A DNA stretch of 64,000 nucleotides from Pseudomonadales bacterium (GCA_024234815.1 JACKNO010000003.1:310001-374000), one strand, 5' to 3'; shown: positions 45,619 to 54,498, counted from the first letter of the stretch. Notes: generated from the letters alone by a model not told the origin. Made by a program: numbers and translations.

Positions 45619-45870
45619 CTACGGCTGGTCCTTCGTCAGTTCGTCGCGCTCACGCTTATAGTCTTTGTAGGGCTGGGAAAACTCACGCATGCATTCCTCG
45701 TACTGGGTCCCGGGCAGCTTCTGGCACTCCAGTTGCCGGTTCTGCTGGATTGCGTTGTAGACCTGCTCATTGCTACAGGCTGGTACCACCGTCGCACAAA
45801 CTACCAGCAGGACCGCAAGGCCCGTTCGGGACCATCGCGGCCCTGCAGCAACTGTCGATTCTTCAAGCAT
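45619..45870 (-). CDS. Small lipoprotein of unknown function
   Basis: 83 residues from the ATG at 45,870. Hydrophobic stretch (GLAVLLVVCATVV) followed by a lipobox-like VVPACS. The mature part is short and charged, with two Cys (LECQKLPG and YEECMREF). The start overlaps the stop of the GNAT gene by 8 bp, so the two are coupled. Confidence 0.65.
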   Translation of the reverse strand: MLEESTVAAGPRWSRTGLAVLLVVCATVVPACSNEQVYNAIQQNRQLECQKLPGTQYEECMREFSQPYKDYKRERDELTKDQP

Positions 45871-46360
45871 CGTTCTCGAGTTTCTTCTGCCAATAACCCA
45901 CATCCAGCCAACGGTCAAACTTCCGCCCCACCTCGGAAAAATGCGCCACCTTGGTAAAGCCACATTGCTCGTGCAATTTCACGCTCGCCTCGTTGGGAAG
46001 CGCGATGCCGGCTATCGCCATGTGAAATCCCTGCCGCTGCAGCACTGCGAGCAACTCCCGGTATAGACCCGTGCCGTAACCCTTGCCAGCCTTTCCGTGC
46101 TTCAGGTAAACAGTGCTCTCCACACACAGGCGGTAGGCGCAGCGCTGCTGCCATTTACCGGCATGGGCGTAGCCCACGATCTCAACCCCGTCGTGACAAA
46201 CCAGCCAGGGATACGTTTCGGTACAGGTCGCAATCCGCTGCGCCATTTCAGCCACGGTGGGGGCGACCTCCTCGAAGCTGATAACGGTATTTTCAACGTA
46301 GTAGCTGTAAATGTCACAGATAGACTGGCTGTCCTCCGGCTGACACGGACGAATCTCCAT
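45863..46360 (-). CDS. GNAT acetyltransferase, phosphinothricin-acetyltransferase type
   Basis: 165 residues. GNAT fold; acetyl-CoA loop at GKGYGTGLYRELL. The start MEIRPCQPEDSQSICDIYSYYVENT and the LKHGKAGKGYG region resemble the PAT/Bar family, which acetylates phosphinothricin or methionine derivatives. The substrate here is unknown. Its start overlaps the GST stop (TGATG). Confidence 0.82.
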   Translation of the reverse strand: MEIRPCQPEDSQSICDIYSYYVENTVISFEEVAPTVAEMAQRIATCTETYPWLVCHDGVEIVGYAHAGKWQQRCAYRLCVESTVYLKHGKAGKGYGTGLYRELLAVLQRQGFHMAIAGIALPNEASVKLHEQCGFTKVAHFSEVGRKFDRWLDVGYWQKKLENDA

Positions 46361-46971
46361 CAGCCATTCTCCACCGACATGGTCACATATCCCGGCAACT
46401 GTTCAATCCTGGACAACCAGGCACGAATATTCGGATAGCCCGACAACTCAAACCCTCCCTCCGGTGCCACATGCGTGTACGCATAAAGGCTGATATCCGC
46501 AACGGTAGGGCCCGCGTCTACAAAGAAGTCATTATCGGCAAGGTGTGCCTCCATCAATGCCAGTGCCTTGTGACCACCGGGTTGGCGGGCGTGGTACTCG
46601 GCCTCCCTGTCCGCGGGTAAGCCCAGGTACTTCCTGATATACCTCGCGATCGCTATGTAGGGTTCGTGGCTGTACTGCTCAAAAAACTGCCACTGCAGGA
46701 CCTGCGCCCGCTGGTATCTGCCCTGCGGCAGAAAACGGCTGTCCTGCGCCAGGTAATTCAGTATGGCATTTGACTCCCAGAGGAAGTTGCCATCGGGTAA
46801 TTCGAGCACCGGAATCCGCGCATTGGGATTCATGCGCAGAAACTCGGCGGTGCGTGTTGTTCCGGCCAGGATATCGACATGCACCCACTCGTGATCGAGC
46901 CCCAGGAACTCCATGAGCAATTTGATTTTGTAGCAATTCCCCGAAAGCATATCGCCGAATACTTTGTACAT
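46360..46971 (-). CDS. Glutathione S-transferase family protein
   Basis: 203 residues from the ATG at 46,971 (MYKVFGDMLSGNCYKIKLL). Thioredoxin-like N-terminal domain with the cis-Pro glutathione segment NARIPVLELPDGNFLWESNAIL and an all-helical C-terminal domain with the PTVADISLYAY cap motif. Probably detoxification of electrophiles. First gene of a three-gene overlapping set (GST-GNAT-lipoprotein). Confidence 0.88.
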   Translation of the reverse strand: MYKVFGDMLSGNCYKIKLLMEFLGLDHEWVHVDILAGTTRTAEFLRMNPNARIPVLELPDGNFLWESNAILNYLAQDSRFLPQGRYQRAQVLQWQFFEQYSHEPYIAIARYIRKYLGLPADREAEYHARQPGGHKALALMEAHLADNDFFVDAGPTVADISLYAYTHVAPEGGFELSGYPNIRAWLSRIEQLPGYVTMSVENG

Positions 46972-47027
46972 GTCATATCCCTGAGATTTCGAAGTCACGG
47001 TATTGCAAGCGCCGACTGTGCGGCCAC

Positions 47028-47399
47028 TCAGCCTATTCTCCAGGGAGGGTTCTTCCGGTTCTCCCCTGCGGTATAAATACAAATTTCATTGCCGGACGGG
47101 TCCGCAAGGCGGCACTCGTGCCACAACCAGGGCTCCTCGACGGGACCACGCATAAACTCCACACCCCTGGCCTGCAACGCCGCGACGGTCTCGAGCAGGT
47201 TACCCACCTCGAAATAGATCACGCCGCTGGACGGCTTGAGCTCGTCCGTCAAATGCACCGAGAATGTAGACTCCCCCACCGGGCATTCAAAACGGGCGTA
47301 GTGCGGTGCTTCAACGATAAGCCGTAATCCCAGACCCGTGTAGAAACGAATCGATTCGGCAATATTCCCGGACTGTACCGTTACCTGGTTAAGATCCAT
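47028..47399 (-). CDS. VOC (glyoxalase/dioxygenase fold) protein
   Basis: 123 residues: one VOC domain with RFYTGLGLRLIVEAPHYARFE at the start and the closing ADPSGNEICIY strand. Possible metal ligands are the His near residue 34 and the Glu in GNEICIY. Function unknown; relatives include antibiotic-resistance and isomerase enzymes. Confidence 0.8.
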   Translation of the reverse strand: MDLNQVTVQSGNIAESIRFYTGLGLRLIVEAPHYARFECPVGESTFSVHLTDELKPSSGVIYFEVGNLLETVAALQARGVEFMRGPVEEPWLWHECRLADPSGNEICIYTAGENRKNPPWRIG

Positions 47400-47481
47400 T
47401 CTTTAAGCCGCAGCCTCCTGTAATTCCAAACCGTGCATCCGCAATTTCCGGCGCCGCAATCTAAGGCTTACCAGGCCGCGG

Positions 47482-48000
47482 CTATACCGCTGGTGCGTGC
47501 CAGTCAAAATACTGGGTCGTGCTGCCATCGTCGTTCACGACCAGATCTCCACGCGCCATGCCTGCCTTGAGCAGCACGCGGTGAGAGGCCACGTTCTCCG
47601 GCGCCGTAGTCGCAATAATATGGCGCAGGCCGTGGCACTGACTACCGTAATCGATCATTGCCCGCGCCGCCTCGGTGGCGATACCCATGCCCCAGTGACT
47701 GCGTTTGAGGGCATACTTGATCTCAGCTTCCAGCTGGCCGCCGGGGTGCACCAGCCCACAGAAGCCAATAACCTCCCCGGACTCCCGAAGTATCAGCGCG
47801 ATCATGCCGTAACCGCGCCGCCCGTAGTTATCCTGCGTGATCTGGATCCACCTCGCCGCCTCATCACGGGATAGCGCTTCCCCGTCGCCAACCCAGCGCA
47901 TGGCGTCCCTGTCGCCGTAGACGAGCAGCATGTCATCCAGATCGTCGCCATCGAGGTGGCGCCCTATGAGGCGCGGTGTTTCAAAAATTATTTCAGGCAT
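47482..48000 (-). CDS. GNAT acetyltransferase, RimJ/RimL type
   Basis: 172 residues from the ATG at 48,000; an upstream ATG at 48,021 is possible and would overlap the preceding gene. GNAT motifs: FETPRLIGRHLDGDDLDDML, acetyl-CoA region RSHWGMGIATEAARAMIDYG, and ENVASHRVLLKAGM near the end. RimJ/RimL-like enzymes acetylate protein N-termini or small molecules. Confidence 0.85.
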   Translation of the reverse strand: MPEIIFETPRLIGRHLDGDDLDDMLLVYGDRDAMRWVGDGEALSRDEAARWIQITQDNYGRRGYGMIALILRESGEVIGFCGLVHPGGQLEAEIKYALKRSHWGMGIATEAARAMIDYGSQCHGLRHIIATTAPENVASHRVLLKAGMARGDLVVNDDGSTTQYFDWHAPAV

Positions 48001-48017
48001 AGTAGTAACCCGGGGCA

Positions 48018-48353
48018 TCACAATGGCGGCATGCCGTCCCTGGCCATGTCGCCACCTTCCTGGGCAGCTGAGCGATAACTGCGAATGATCTCAACCACTT
48101 CCACGCTATATGACTTGTACCATTTTGCACGGCCCAGTTCCTGTGCGGCCAGGTGTTCGGCGTTCTGCTTCCACCGCGTGATCTGGTCCTGCGTATCCCA
48201 GTAGGATATTGCCACCTCCGCGCAGCCCTCGGTATAGCTGCAGAAATGCGTACACCCGTATTGCTTGATAGCCAACTCCCGCATGCGGGCCGCCATCTCG
48301 GTATACTGCGCGTCCAACTGGGCAATTTCAGCCCTGAATATAACCGCGTACAT
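48018..48353 (-). CDS. Antibiotic biosynthesis monooxygenase-like (ABM) protein
   Basis: 111 residues. Dimeric ferredoxin-like ABM fold: MYAVIFRAEIAQLDAQYTEM, then AISYWDTQDQITRWKQNAEH, and AKWYKSYSVEVVEI closing strand. Probably a heme-degrading or quinol-monooxygenase relative. Immediately precedes the GNAT gene on the same strand. Confidence 0.75.
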   Translation of the reverse strand: MYAVIFRAEIAQLDAQYTEMAARMRELAIKQYGCTHFCSYTEGCAEVAISYWDTQDQITRWKQNAEHLAAQELGRAKWYKSYSVEVVEIIRSYRSAAQEGGDMARDGMPPL

Positions 48354-48556
48354 ATAAGGCCATCCCCCCGGTTGACCAGCTACATGACCGGGGCATTCCC
48401 CGACCTGACACGAGCTGCGCCACGCCGGCCCGTCATCTCTGAATCAGGGGGATTGTACCAGTTGTTTTTGACCGCTGGCTCGATGTTCCAGCGGAAATAC
48501 ATCCGCCTGGTTGTTCGCGCCCCTGCCACGACATGACACAAACACACGACGCGCGG

Positions 48557-48943
48557 TCAGACATCGACCTTGTACCCAAGGTTCTTTGCCTCATCGCCGG
48601 TAATGCCGCGAAAACCCCATTGATACGGCGCCTGTTCCTTTATCGTGATCTCTATATCAATCGGCGATATCGAAAGGTGGGCCTCTATCTCCTGGAAGAG
48701 CGCTTTTATGAGCGCTTTCTGCGTTTCAATTCTGCGGCCTGACATCATATTTATCTCGATGACCGTATAGGCATCGGTCCTGCCACCAGGATAATAGAAG
48801 TCCTCCGCAGCCAGGGGAATAAAGCGATGGGCGCGCTTGTCTTCCGGCAGGCCCAACACCGATTGCATACAGCCATGAATGATATCGGAAAGCCGGGCCT
48901 TCACAGGGTCCAGCCTTTCTCGTATTCCATAAACTACAACCAT
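48557..48943 (-). CDS. Tautomerase-family protein lacking the usual Pro-1
   Basis: 128 residues, a fused 4-oxalocrotonate tautomerase-like (beta-alpha-beta)2 protein: SDIIHGCMQSVLGLPEDKRAH, VIEINMMSGRRIETQKALIKA and IDIEITIKEQAPYQWGFRG. In active tautomerases residue 2 (Pro-1 after Met removal) is the base; here the sequence begins MVVVYG, so the classical mechanism is unlikely unless the start is wrong. No alternative start supplies MP. Confidence 0.78.
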   Translation of the reverse strand: MVVVYGIRERLDPVKARLSDIIHGCMQSVLGLPEDKRAHRFIPLAAEDFYYPGGRTDAYTVIEINMMSGRRIETQKALIKALFQEIEAHLSISPIDIEITIKEQAPYQWGFRGITGDEAKNLGYKVDV

Positions 48944-49048
48944 AGCGGTTTTCCGTCTTGATAAAGATGTGATGAGCGAATCGGGAATAGGTTCCAGGCT
49001 ACGGAACGGATTCGGCCCAAACCGCTTTTTCGTTCCGGCACCTTGCGA

Positions 49049-49540
49049 TCAAGCATGTATTGCCCGCTCCTTTCGGTCCCGCCCAATGTCGGGATCCTCA
49101 ATGCTTTCGGTCGCCTCAATGCCTGCGATATACCAGGCGGGAAGACCGGATTCCCTGGCGCCTACAATCACATGGTTCAGGTACCATGAATAGGGCCTGA
49201 GTGAGCTGTCAATCGACGTGGCGCAGTAAGTCATGGCCTCCAGACTGGCGCCGGAGTCGGCCACCACCGCCACCTGCTTCGCATCGTAACCCCGCCCGAG
49301 GCCTTCCGCGAGATCCAGAACGCGCCGCTCGACAATATCGATTTCAAACAGAGCACCCAGCACACAGTCCCCGGGATTTCCTGTCTCGAAGGCATCGCAC
49401 TTGGCGGAACCATCCGTACTGCGCTTGTGGAAACGCAAATCGTGTGACTCGAGCTGAAACAGCCCGATTCTTCGGGCGGACGGCACCCGCTGCCTCAGTC
49501 GAGCAATAGACATATTCGACCCATACGCGAAATATCGCAT
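49049..49540 (-). CDS. Gamma-glutamylcyclotransferase-like protein
   Basis: 163 residues from the ATG at 49,540 (MRYFAYGSNMS). The YGSNM signature forms the substrate loop and the acidic catalytic residue is seen in LDLAEGLGRGYD. Family releases 5-oxoproline from gamma-glutamyl amino acids or peptides. Small GGCT-like proteins of this type are frequent in accessory DNA. Confidence 0.85.
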   Translation of the reverse strand: MRYFAYGSNMSIARLRQRVPSARRIGLFQLESHDLRFHKRSTDGSAKCDAFETGNPGDCVLGALFEIDIVERRVLDLAEGLGRGYDAKQVAVVADSGASLEAMTYCATSIDSSLRPYSWYLNHVIVGARESGLPAWYIAGIEATESIEDPDIGRDRKERAIHA

Positions 49541-49629
49541 CGATGCGCGCACGGCTAATCCGGACAGCCCGGGAAACGGACAGAAAGGAGAGTATGCATG
49601 TCAGCTGGCGCTACCCACATACAGACTGC

Positions 49630-50031
49630 CTAGAACCAGTAGTCTGCAACACAGCGTCCATCCGGCGGCAGGTCTTCGAAGCTATCTAGCCCTTCGAAAC
49701 GCCGCATGGCAATTCCCGCTACCGCCTGGGGGTCGGCCAGTCGCAAGTTTACCGCGATGCGGCGCCGTCCATCCGCGCCAACGCGCTGCGATCGCCAACA
49801 GGCGACGCAGCCGCATGTCGGACAAAAGTGAAACTCGATCGACTCGCCGCGTATATATGCGCGGGTTGGACCTGACACATGAATGCCTTCACCCTCATAG
49901 TCATATGCCCATAATGTTCCGTAGCGACGGCATACAGTGCAATTACACGCGGTCGCGGATTCCGGCACCCGGTCGAAGCGCCAACTCACCGCACCACAAT
50001 GACAGCTACCTTCAATAATCTCGTTCGCCAT
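49630..50031 (-). CDS. GFA family (Mss4-like zinc) protein
   Basis: 133 residues from the ATG at 50,031 (MANEIIEGSCHCG). Zinc ligands: CHCG, CNCTVCRR, and FCPTCGCVACW, as in the glutathione-dependent formaldehyde-activating enzyme fold. Function of most members is unproven. The longer open frame upstream has no similarity. Confidence 0.88.
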   Translation of the reverse strand: MANEIIEGSCHCGAVSWRFDRVPESATACNCTVCRRYGTLWAYDYEGEGIHVSGPTRAYIRGESIEFHFCPTCGCVACWRSQRVGADGRRRIAVNLRLADPQAVAGIAMRRFEGLDSFEDLPPDGRCVADYWF

Positions 50032-50110
50032 ATTCCCATCCTCCTGCAACATAACCCCCCCTGAAACAGCGGCGCAAGCTCGCTGACGCACCAGCAGCGA
50101 CCAATACCGT

Positions 50111-50617
50111 CTATATATTCCCGATGTTGCTGCTGTAGATGCGCTTCTTTCCACGAAAATTGTCATAGATCGATCTGTGAGCCGACTCGGAGAAAGTATC
50201 TGTCCTGTCCGGGTACTGTGCAATCCAGTTTATGAGCATATCGAGGTTGGCATCCTGCGCCTCCCTGGACTCGTACTTGTGTGGTTCCCAGGGCCTGCTT
50301 CTTGCATTATCTATACAACGTTCCACGGAGAGATTCAGAAAGATAAGCTCGTTGGCTTCCGGTACCGCAAGCTCAAGAAGATCAGCGTAACAGCCCTCGA
50401 TAGCCCAGCTATCGTTCGCAGCGATGAAGTCCCTGATTGCCTTCTCCGACTCGGAAATGGGCATTCTCTCGGGAGGTCTGGTGGGAAGCCATGCCAGGGC
50501 GTCCAGATCGAGGTGTTCCAATCCTTCGCGCTGCTTAAGCCGCTTCGCCAGGGTGGATTTGCCGGAGCCGGAATTTCCGAAAATAAGAACCCTCCTCAAA
50601 AGACGCCCACTCCCCAT
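50111..50617 (-). CDS. P-loop nucleoside/shikimate kinase-like protein
   Basis: 168 residues. Walker A FGNSGSGKSTLAKRL near the N-terminus, an LDLDALAW acidic strand, and an RSRPWEPHKY lid-type region. Resembles small adenylate-kinase/topology-modulation (FlaR-like) proteins. Substrate unknown. Confidence 0.8.
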   Translation of the reverse strand: MGSGRLLRRVLIFGNSGSGKSTLAKRLKQREGLEHLDLDALAWLPTRPPERMPISESEKAIRDFIAANDSWAIEGCYADLLELAVPEANELIFLNLSVERCIDNARSRPWEPHKYESREAQDANLDMLINWIAQYPDRTDTFSESAHRSIYDNFRGKKRIYSSNIGNI

Positions 50618-50693
50618 TTGTAACTCCGGCTACGGCTAGTATCGTAAATTCGATCCTCGCCATGGGGTTCTTTGATGCTCGACCCTCTCACAA

Positions 50694-51038
50694 TTACTCC
50701 GGAATGACTGTTGATTGATGATGCAGCAGTTGCCATTGGCCGCTACCAAATATCCAGATAGAACTGCGCAAGGCCTGCCGCCCGGAAACGGTGGACCGGT
50801 ACTTGACGAGCATACATTCTGGAGATAATTCCAGAAAGGAGAACCCGAACAACTCATACTCTGGCGCCCCGGTTTCCGGCAAACCAGACAGGACATCACT
50901 CTTAGTGAACACTCTACCGGAGCTTCCGTACTCCTCAAACTCGTCCGAGAGCAACTCCGACAACCGTCGGGGATTGCGACGTGTATCCGGCGATACCAAC
51001 TCCAGTTCGAGTTTTTTAAGAATGTCGGGGTTATTCAA
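50694..51038 (-). CDS. DUF4440 / NTF2-like protein
   Basis: 114 residues. Cone-shaped NTF2-like fold suggested by LEELVSPDTRRNP-type lead, LSELLSDEFEEYGSSGRVFTK, YELFGFSFLELSP and the final SIWIFGSGQWQLLHHQST. Typical of DUF4440 proteins found as single accessory genes. Function unknown. Confidence 0.78.
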   Translation of the reverse strand: MNNPDILKKLELELVSPDTRRNPRRLSELLSDEFEEYGSSGRVFTKSDVLSGLPETGAPEYELFGFSFLELSPECMLVKYRSTVSGRQALRSSIWIFGSGQWQLLHHQSTVIPE

Positions 51039-51120
51039 CAGCTAGTCCAGGTCGGAAGTCTGCCTTGATCGTATACGCGACAGATATGGCGGTCGCCCCT
51101 CAAAAGCAGTGGCACAGAAT

Positions 51121-51363
51121 TCACGGAGAATCTCTCCTCCTCCGGGAGACTCGCTCCGACCCGTGTTTGAAGTGACCTGTAGATTTTGCCATAGCCAACT
51201 GCACATCCCTGGAACTCCCCGACTCCACCCTGGACAGGAATCGCGAAGATTCAACTCCGCGCAAGGTGGTTACTACCCTGCCTTTGTAAGAGATGCAGAC
51301 AAGGCCAGCCTTGGTTGCCCGGTAGTCGAAAGGTTCGTTGGCGATCAGTTCATCCAGCGACAT
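51121..51363 (-). CDS. Small conserved-looking hypothetical protein
   Basis: 80 residues. The middle part (FDYRATKAGLVCISYKGRVV, then LRGVESSRFLSRVES) looks like a compact beta-alpha domain; the tail is basic (SERVSRRRRDSP). It resembles short proteins common in mobile cassettes, but I cannot name the family. Stop lies 80 bp before the DUF4440 start. Confidence 0.55.
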   Translation of the reverse strand: MSLDELIANEPFDYRATKAGLVCISYKGRVVTTLRGVESSRFLSRVESGSSRDVQLAMAKSTGHFKHGSERVSRRRRDSP

Positions 51364-51460
51364 GCCTATGACTCCGCACAGTTTTCCAGAAGCCCCAGCT
51401 CGGGCGCTGGCCGTCTGCCAGGTGAAATCGGCCTCGCTTTAAATATCCGCGATGCAATAT

Positions 51461-51826
51461 CTAGTCGCCAAGTATCCAACTTTTGGCCCTGTCGAATTCG
51501 TTGAACGGAAAGTGCTTCACCCGAGCCATCAGAAAATGATTTCCCAGCGTTTCAGCAAGATCACCTATCCTGGAATTCGTCACGATGGCTACCTTTGACA
51601 GCTTCGCATGATGCCCCTTAACGAATGTGATGTGACTTGCCAGGGCACCAAATGAGTCCCAGCCGGGGAAATCTTCGGTACTGATGATAAGCCCGCGAAG
51701 GTTGCCATTCTCGGTAATGAACGGGTCAACGACTTCAGAGGCATTTCTAAAATCCGACTCTGTTAGTTGACCATGCGGCCGCAAGACTGCGACCTTGTTT
51801 TCAACATCGATTTCAACATCCAGCAT
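51461..51826 (-). CDS. SpoIIAA/STAS-like protein
   Basis: 121 residues from the ATG at 51,826 (MLDVEIDVENKVAVLRPHG). SpoIIAA-like fold: LTESDFRNASEVVDPFI, GLIISTEDFPGWDSFGAL, HAKLSKVAIVTNS and FNEFDRAKSWI, matching the DUF3478-type stand-alone STAS proteins, which lack the phosphorylated Ser of anti-sigma antagonists. Role unknown. Confidence 0.8.
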   Translation of the reverse strand: MLDVEIDVENKVAVLRPHGQLTESDFRNASEVVDPFITENGNLRGLIISTEDFPGWDSFGALASHITFVKGHHAKLSKVAIVTNSRIGDLAETLGNHFLMARVKHFPFNEFDRAKSWILGD

Positions 51827-51954
51827 GCCAAATACTCCATTTATATCTGAAATGCGCCGTGCCCGATTCAATCAAACCGCTCCCAGGATTGGTACAGGGG
51901 GGAACTGGAAAGACCACTTCCGACCTCCAGCAAGCGCTCTTCGCCGAGGCCCAG

Positions 51955-52353
51955 TTACAATTCCCTGTTTCTGGTGTCCTCCCCTGGAGTGATGAACAGA
52001 ATCCTGGATTTCTCGCTCGTTTTCGCAGTGTGCCAGACATTCCTCGGTACGATGAGGTAAGTGCCCGGTGCATCCAGCTCTACTGATTCGTTTCCCTCCT
52101 GCAGCTGCAACACAAATGTTACCTTGCCGGATAACAGGATGACGGTTTCATCCCCGTTGGGATGTATTTCCCACGCGGACCAGTCCTGGTCGAATTCATG
52201 GCATGATATGAGATCGTGCCCTTTGAACCCGTTGTAATCCCTGTCCAGACGTTCATACAGTGTCGAGTCAAAACGTTCAATAGTCGCGTGCTTTTCGGGG
52301 CTGACGACCACAAACTCCTTGTCCAGTGAATGGGGTGATCTTGTCATTTCCAA
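51955..52353 (-). CDS. Cupin-domain protein
   Basis: 132 residues. Single cupin barrel: SAWEIHPNGDETVILLSGKV (His and Glu of motif 1) and APGTYLIVPRNVWHT (motif 2 with His). Could bind a metal and a small acid. The stop TAA lies in a TTGTAAC string like an attC core, but a matching distal core is unclear. Confidence 0.8.
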   Translation of the reverse strand: MEMTRSPHSLDKEFVVVSPEKHATIERFDSTLYERLDRDYNGFKGHDLISCHEFDQDWSAWEIHPNGDETVILLSGKVTFVLQLQEGNESVELDAPGTYLIVPRNVWHTAKTSEKSRILFITPGEDTRNREL

Positions 52354-52480
52354 CTCTCATACTTTTATATTCAATGGTAAGAATGTAATCTTTCCCAGCC
52401 TCCCCGTCAGCATTATTCTTCCGCGCTATAAATATGATCGCTTTCCCGCGGCAGGGTACGCCCGCGTACAATCGTTACGC

Positions 52481-52759
52481 TCAACCACAAACTATCTTTT
52501 CTTTTCCCAGATAGTAGGTATTGTGCACAAGTACATACACCCCCGATATGATTGCGGTAGTGGGCACCAGTATCGGCGAGACCAGGTAGCCTTCCGTTGT
52601 GTAGTAGCTATTCGTCTCCTTGGCCAGATCAATGACCTTCAGAGTCATGCGATCGGTCGAAATCTCGCACCGCTTATTTTGCTTGTCCGCCGGGAGCGGG
52701 ACAGTAACGCAGCCCGATATCGAAAAACTCACCAACACTGCTATTGAGATTCTTTGCAC
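52481..52759 (-). CDS. Small putative lipoprotein
   Basis: 92 residues. N-terminal signal with lipobox FSISGC (Cys at about residue 17), then a short polar part and a hydrophobic segment (YLVSPILVPTTAIISGVYVLV). Not recognised. The gene starts just after a GCGTTATGG core that I take as the end of an attC site. Confidence 0.6.
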   Translation of the reverse strand: MQRISIAVLVSFSISGCVTVPLPADKQNKRCEISTDRMTLKVIDLAKETNSYYTTEGYLVSPILVPTTAIISGVYVLVHNTYYLGKEKIVCG

Positions 52760-52775
52760 CCACGCCTCCCGGCAA

Positions 52776-52872
52776 CCATAACGCTATTGAACCAGCAACC
52801 AAACCGAGCAACCCCCTCACCGGTGAAGTGCGAACCTGGATGATTCAGGTACCCTGCTCTGCCAATTAACCC
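52776..52872 (-). repeat. Probable attC site (degenerate)
   Basis: On the minus strand the stop of the 126-residue gene is in GGTTAATTGG; 97 bases later GCGTTATGG closes the unit directly before the lipoprotein gene. Position and outer core fit a cassette recombination site; the inner arms are weakly complementary. Confidence 0.45.
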
Positions 52873-53246
52873 TCGTGCGATACCTTTTTCTCTTCGGAGC
52901 CCAACCGGCTTTTGTCAAGCGCGCGGCCGACCCTATACGAATCGAAAATTCCGATCAGCCAGAGTACAAGCCACGCTATTAACACGCCATTCGTCGACTC
53001 CTCGCTGATTCGCGCTTTCTGTGACACCAACGCAGCGATGTCTTGCGTGTTTAATGGAACACCACTACTCTGAATTACCTCTACTACCTCAAACGCCGCA
53101 TCCACGGCACTCGACGCGATAATCCAGACTGCCGCTGCGCTACCACAAAACAATATAAGGCCGGGGATAAAACGCTTTAAATACATGTGCCCAACGCCAG
53201 GAAACACAAAGCAGGACATAAGCGCGGCTTTTGTCGATAGTTTCAT
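52866..53246 (-). CDS. Small membrane protein of unknown function
   Basis: 126 residues. Three hydrophobic stretches (about 7-18, 27-45, 90-104). The pattern GVGHMYLKRFIPGLILFCGSAAAVWI and LVLWLIGIFDSYRVGR resembles small TM2/DUF-type membrane proteins with a Tyr/Arg-rich ending. Not assigned. A GCTAACAG string lies directly before the start. Confidence 0.65.
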   Translation of the reverse strand: MKLSTKAALMSCFVFPGVGHMYLKRFIPGLILFCGSAAAVWIIASSAVDAAFEVVEVIQSSGVPLNTQDIAALVSQKARISEESTNGVLIAWLVLWLIGIFDSYRVGRALDKSRLGSEEKKVSHEG

Positions 53247-53401
53247 ACTGTTAGCTCAGCACTCCATACGTCAGAAAGCCGTGCTTCTACTTTAGCTTCT
53301 ACAGAAATCTTCATGCACTCTCCGATCAGTAATTATGCATTACAACAAACACTCACCACGATCACGAAGCACTCTGCGGCCATTCCTGCAGTGGCACCGC
53401 G

Positions 53402-53908
53402 TTAACCCTGGGCTGAAAATGATTCATGGTAAGTGACCGTACCTTTTGGGTAAGCGCCCTGAAGCAAAAGGGCCTGAAAATATTCAGGGGGAACATCCGG
53501 AAGCACCAGGCCAGCTACCTGTTCAAAGCCGAAGCGATGATAGTAATTGGGGTCGCCAAGTAGAACACAGCCGTTTGCTCCAAGCTCTTTCAGTTCAGCC
53601 AGTGCCGCATTCATCAATAGAGAACCTATTCCCTTACCCTGCTCGTCCGGAACCACTGATATTGGCCCTAAACCATACCAGCCGACTGAACCGTCCGAAA
53701 TCGTAACCGGTGACAAGGCCACATGCCCTACAATTCTCCCTGAATGTTCTGCTACAAGTGAAGCTGACAATACCCCCGAATCACGTAGCGCCTTAACAAT
53801 GAACTGTTCCGTATGGGCTGTATGTGGCGCGCTTAGAAACGCGGCAACAGTAACTTCACAGATGCTCTCTATGTCGCCGGATCTTTCTTGTCGGATGTTA
53901 ATGCACAA
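53402..53908 (-). CDS. GNAT acetyltransferase, YhbS-like
   Basis: 168 residues, starting with TTG or an alternative codon near 53,908. GNAT fold: IRQERSGDIESICEVTVAAF, GHVALSPVTISDG, WYGLGPISVVPDEQGKGIGS (acetyl-CoA loop) and LLGDPNYYHRFGF, the last being typical of the YhbS group. Substrate unknown. Confidence 0.85.
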   Translation of the reverse strand: MCINIRQERSGDIESICEVTVAAFLSAPHTAHTEQFIVKALRDSGVLSASLVAEHSGRIVGHVALSPVTISDGSVGWYGLGPISVVPDEQGKGIGSLLMNAALAELKELGANGCVLLGDPNYYHRFGFEQVAGLVLPDVPPEYFQALLLQGAYPKGTVTYHESFSAQG

Positions 53909-54101
53909 AAGACCTCTCCAGACGGAAACAAAGACTCAAGCAGCGGCGCGCGACTTTGCGGCGCCGCAGGGACATACTCGCAAACCTCGTAACGAAATTC
54001 ATTGGAGGATACCCGGCTTTTGAGCCCCTATGTAGAGCATGGATATTGTAACCACAAAAGCTCCCTCCGCTTTGGCAGCGGCAACGATGAGGTGTTCAGG
54101 G

Positions 54102-54368
54102 TCATGACTCAAAGTACCGGAAAGCTCGCGATATACCGCGCTGAATATAGAATGCTACAGGAGAGCACAGGAAGAACAAGATAGTCACCACCAGGGGAAT
54201 ACCTGATATAAACCAGATGCTGTCGGCGGCTGTGAGGTCTATATCCACCGTTATGGTTCCTTCTGCCCTGCCAATCACCAGGACCAATAACCCAACCAAC
54301 AAACCCAGGGACAGGGAAAACGAAAGTGCGCACTGCAACTGCGCAGCGAGAAATTTACTGAATTTCAC
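54102..54368 (-). CDS. Small two-helix membrane protein
   Basis: 88 residues. Two hydrophobic helices (about 13-33 and 53-75). Not recognised. Start codon may be the ATG or the GTG/TTG codons before it. Coding is plausible because the frame fits the series of minus-strand genes. Confidence 0.5.
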   Translation of the reverse strand: MKFSKFLAAQLQCALSFSLSLGLLVGLLVLVIGRAEGTITVDIDLTAADSIWFISGIPLVVTILFFLCSPVAFYIQRGISRAFRYFES

Positions 54369-54498
54369 AGCATAGCCTCTCTCATAAACCTCAATTCAAA
54401 TGAAGCACAGCGCTGCCAGATATGAAATACACGGTTAGCGCGTCCCGGGCCACATTTTTCCGTGGCCGCTTTCAAGGTCCTTTTCGGCCTCGACAAGT

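Noticed and set aside
53230..53260. GCTAACAG strings before the 126-residue protein and SMR genes as cassette junctions
   Set aside because: They have the complement of the expected core orientation and no matching partner; could be chance.
54448..54466. Terminator or attC at the GGCCAC...GTGGCC hairpin
   Set aside because: No T-run for a terminator and no paired RYYYAAC/GTTRRRY cores flanking it; kept only as a note in the neighbouring gene.
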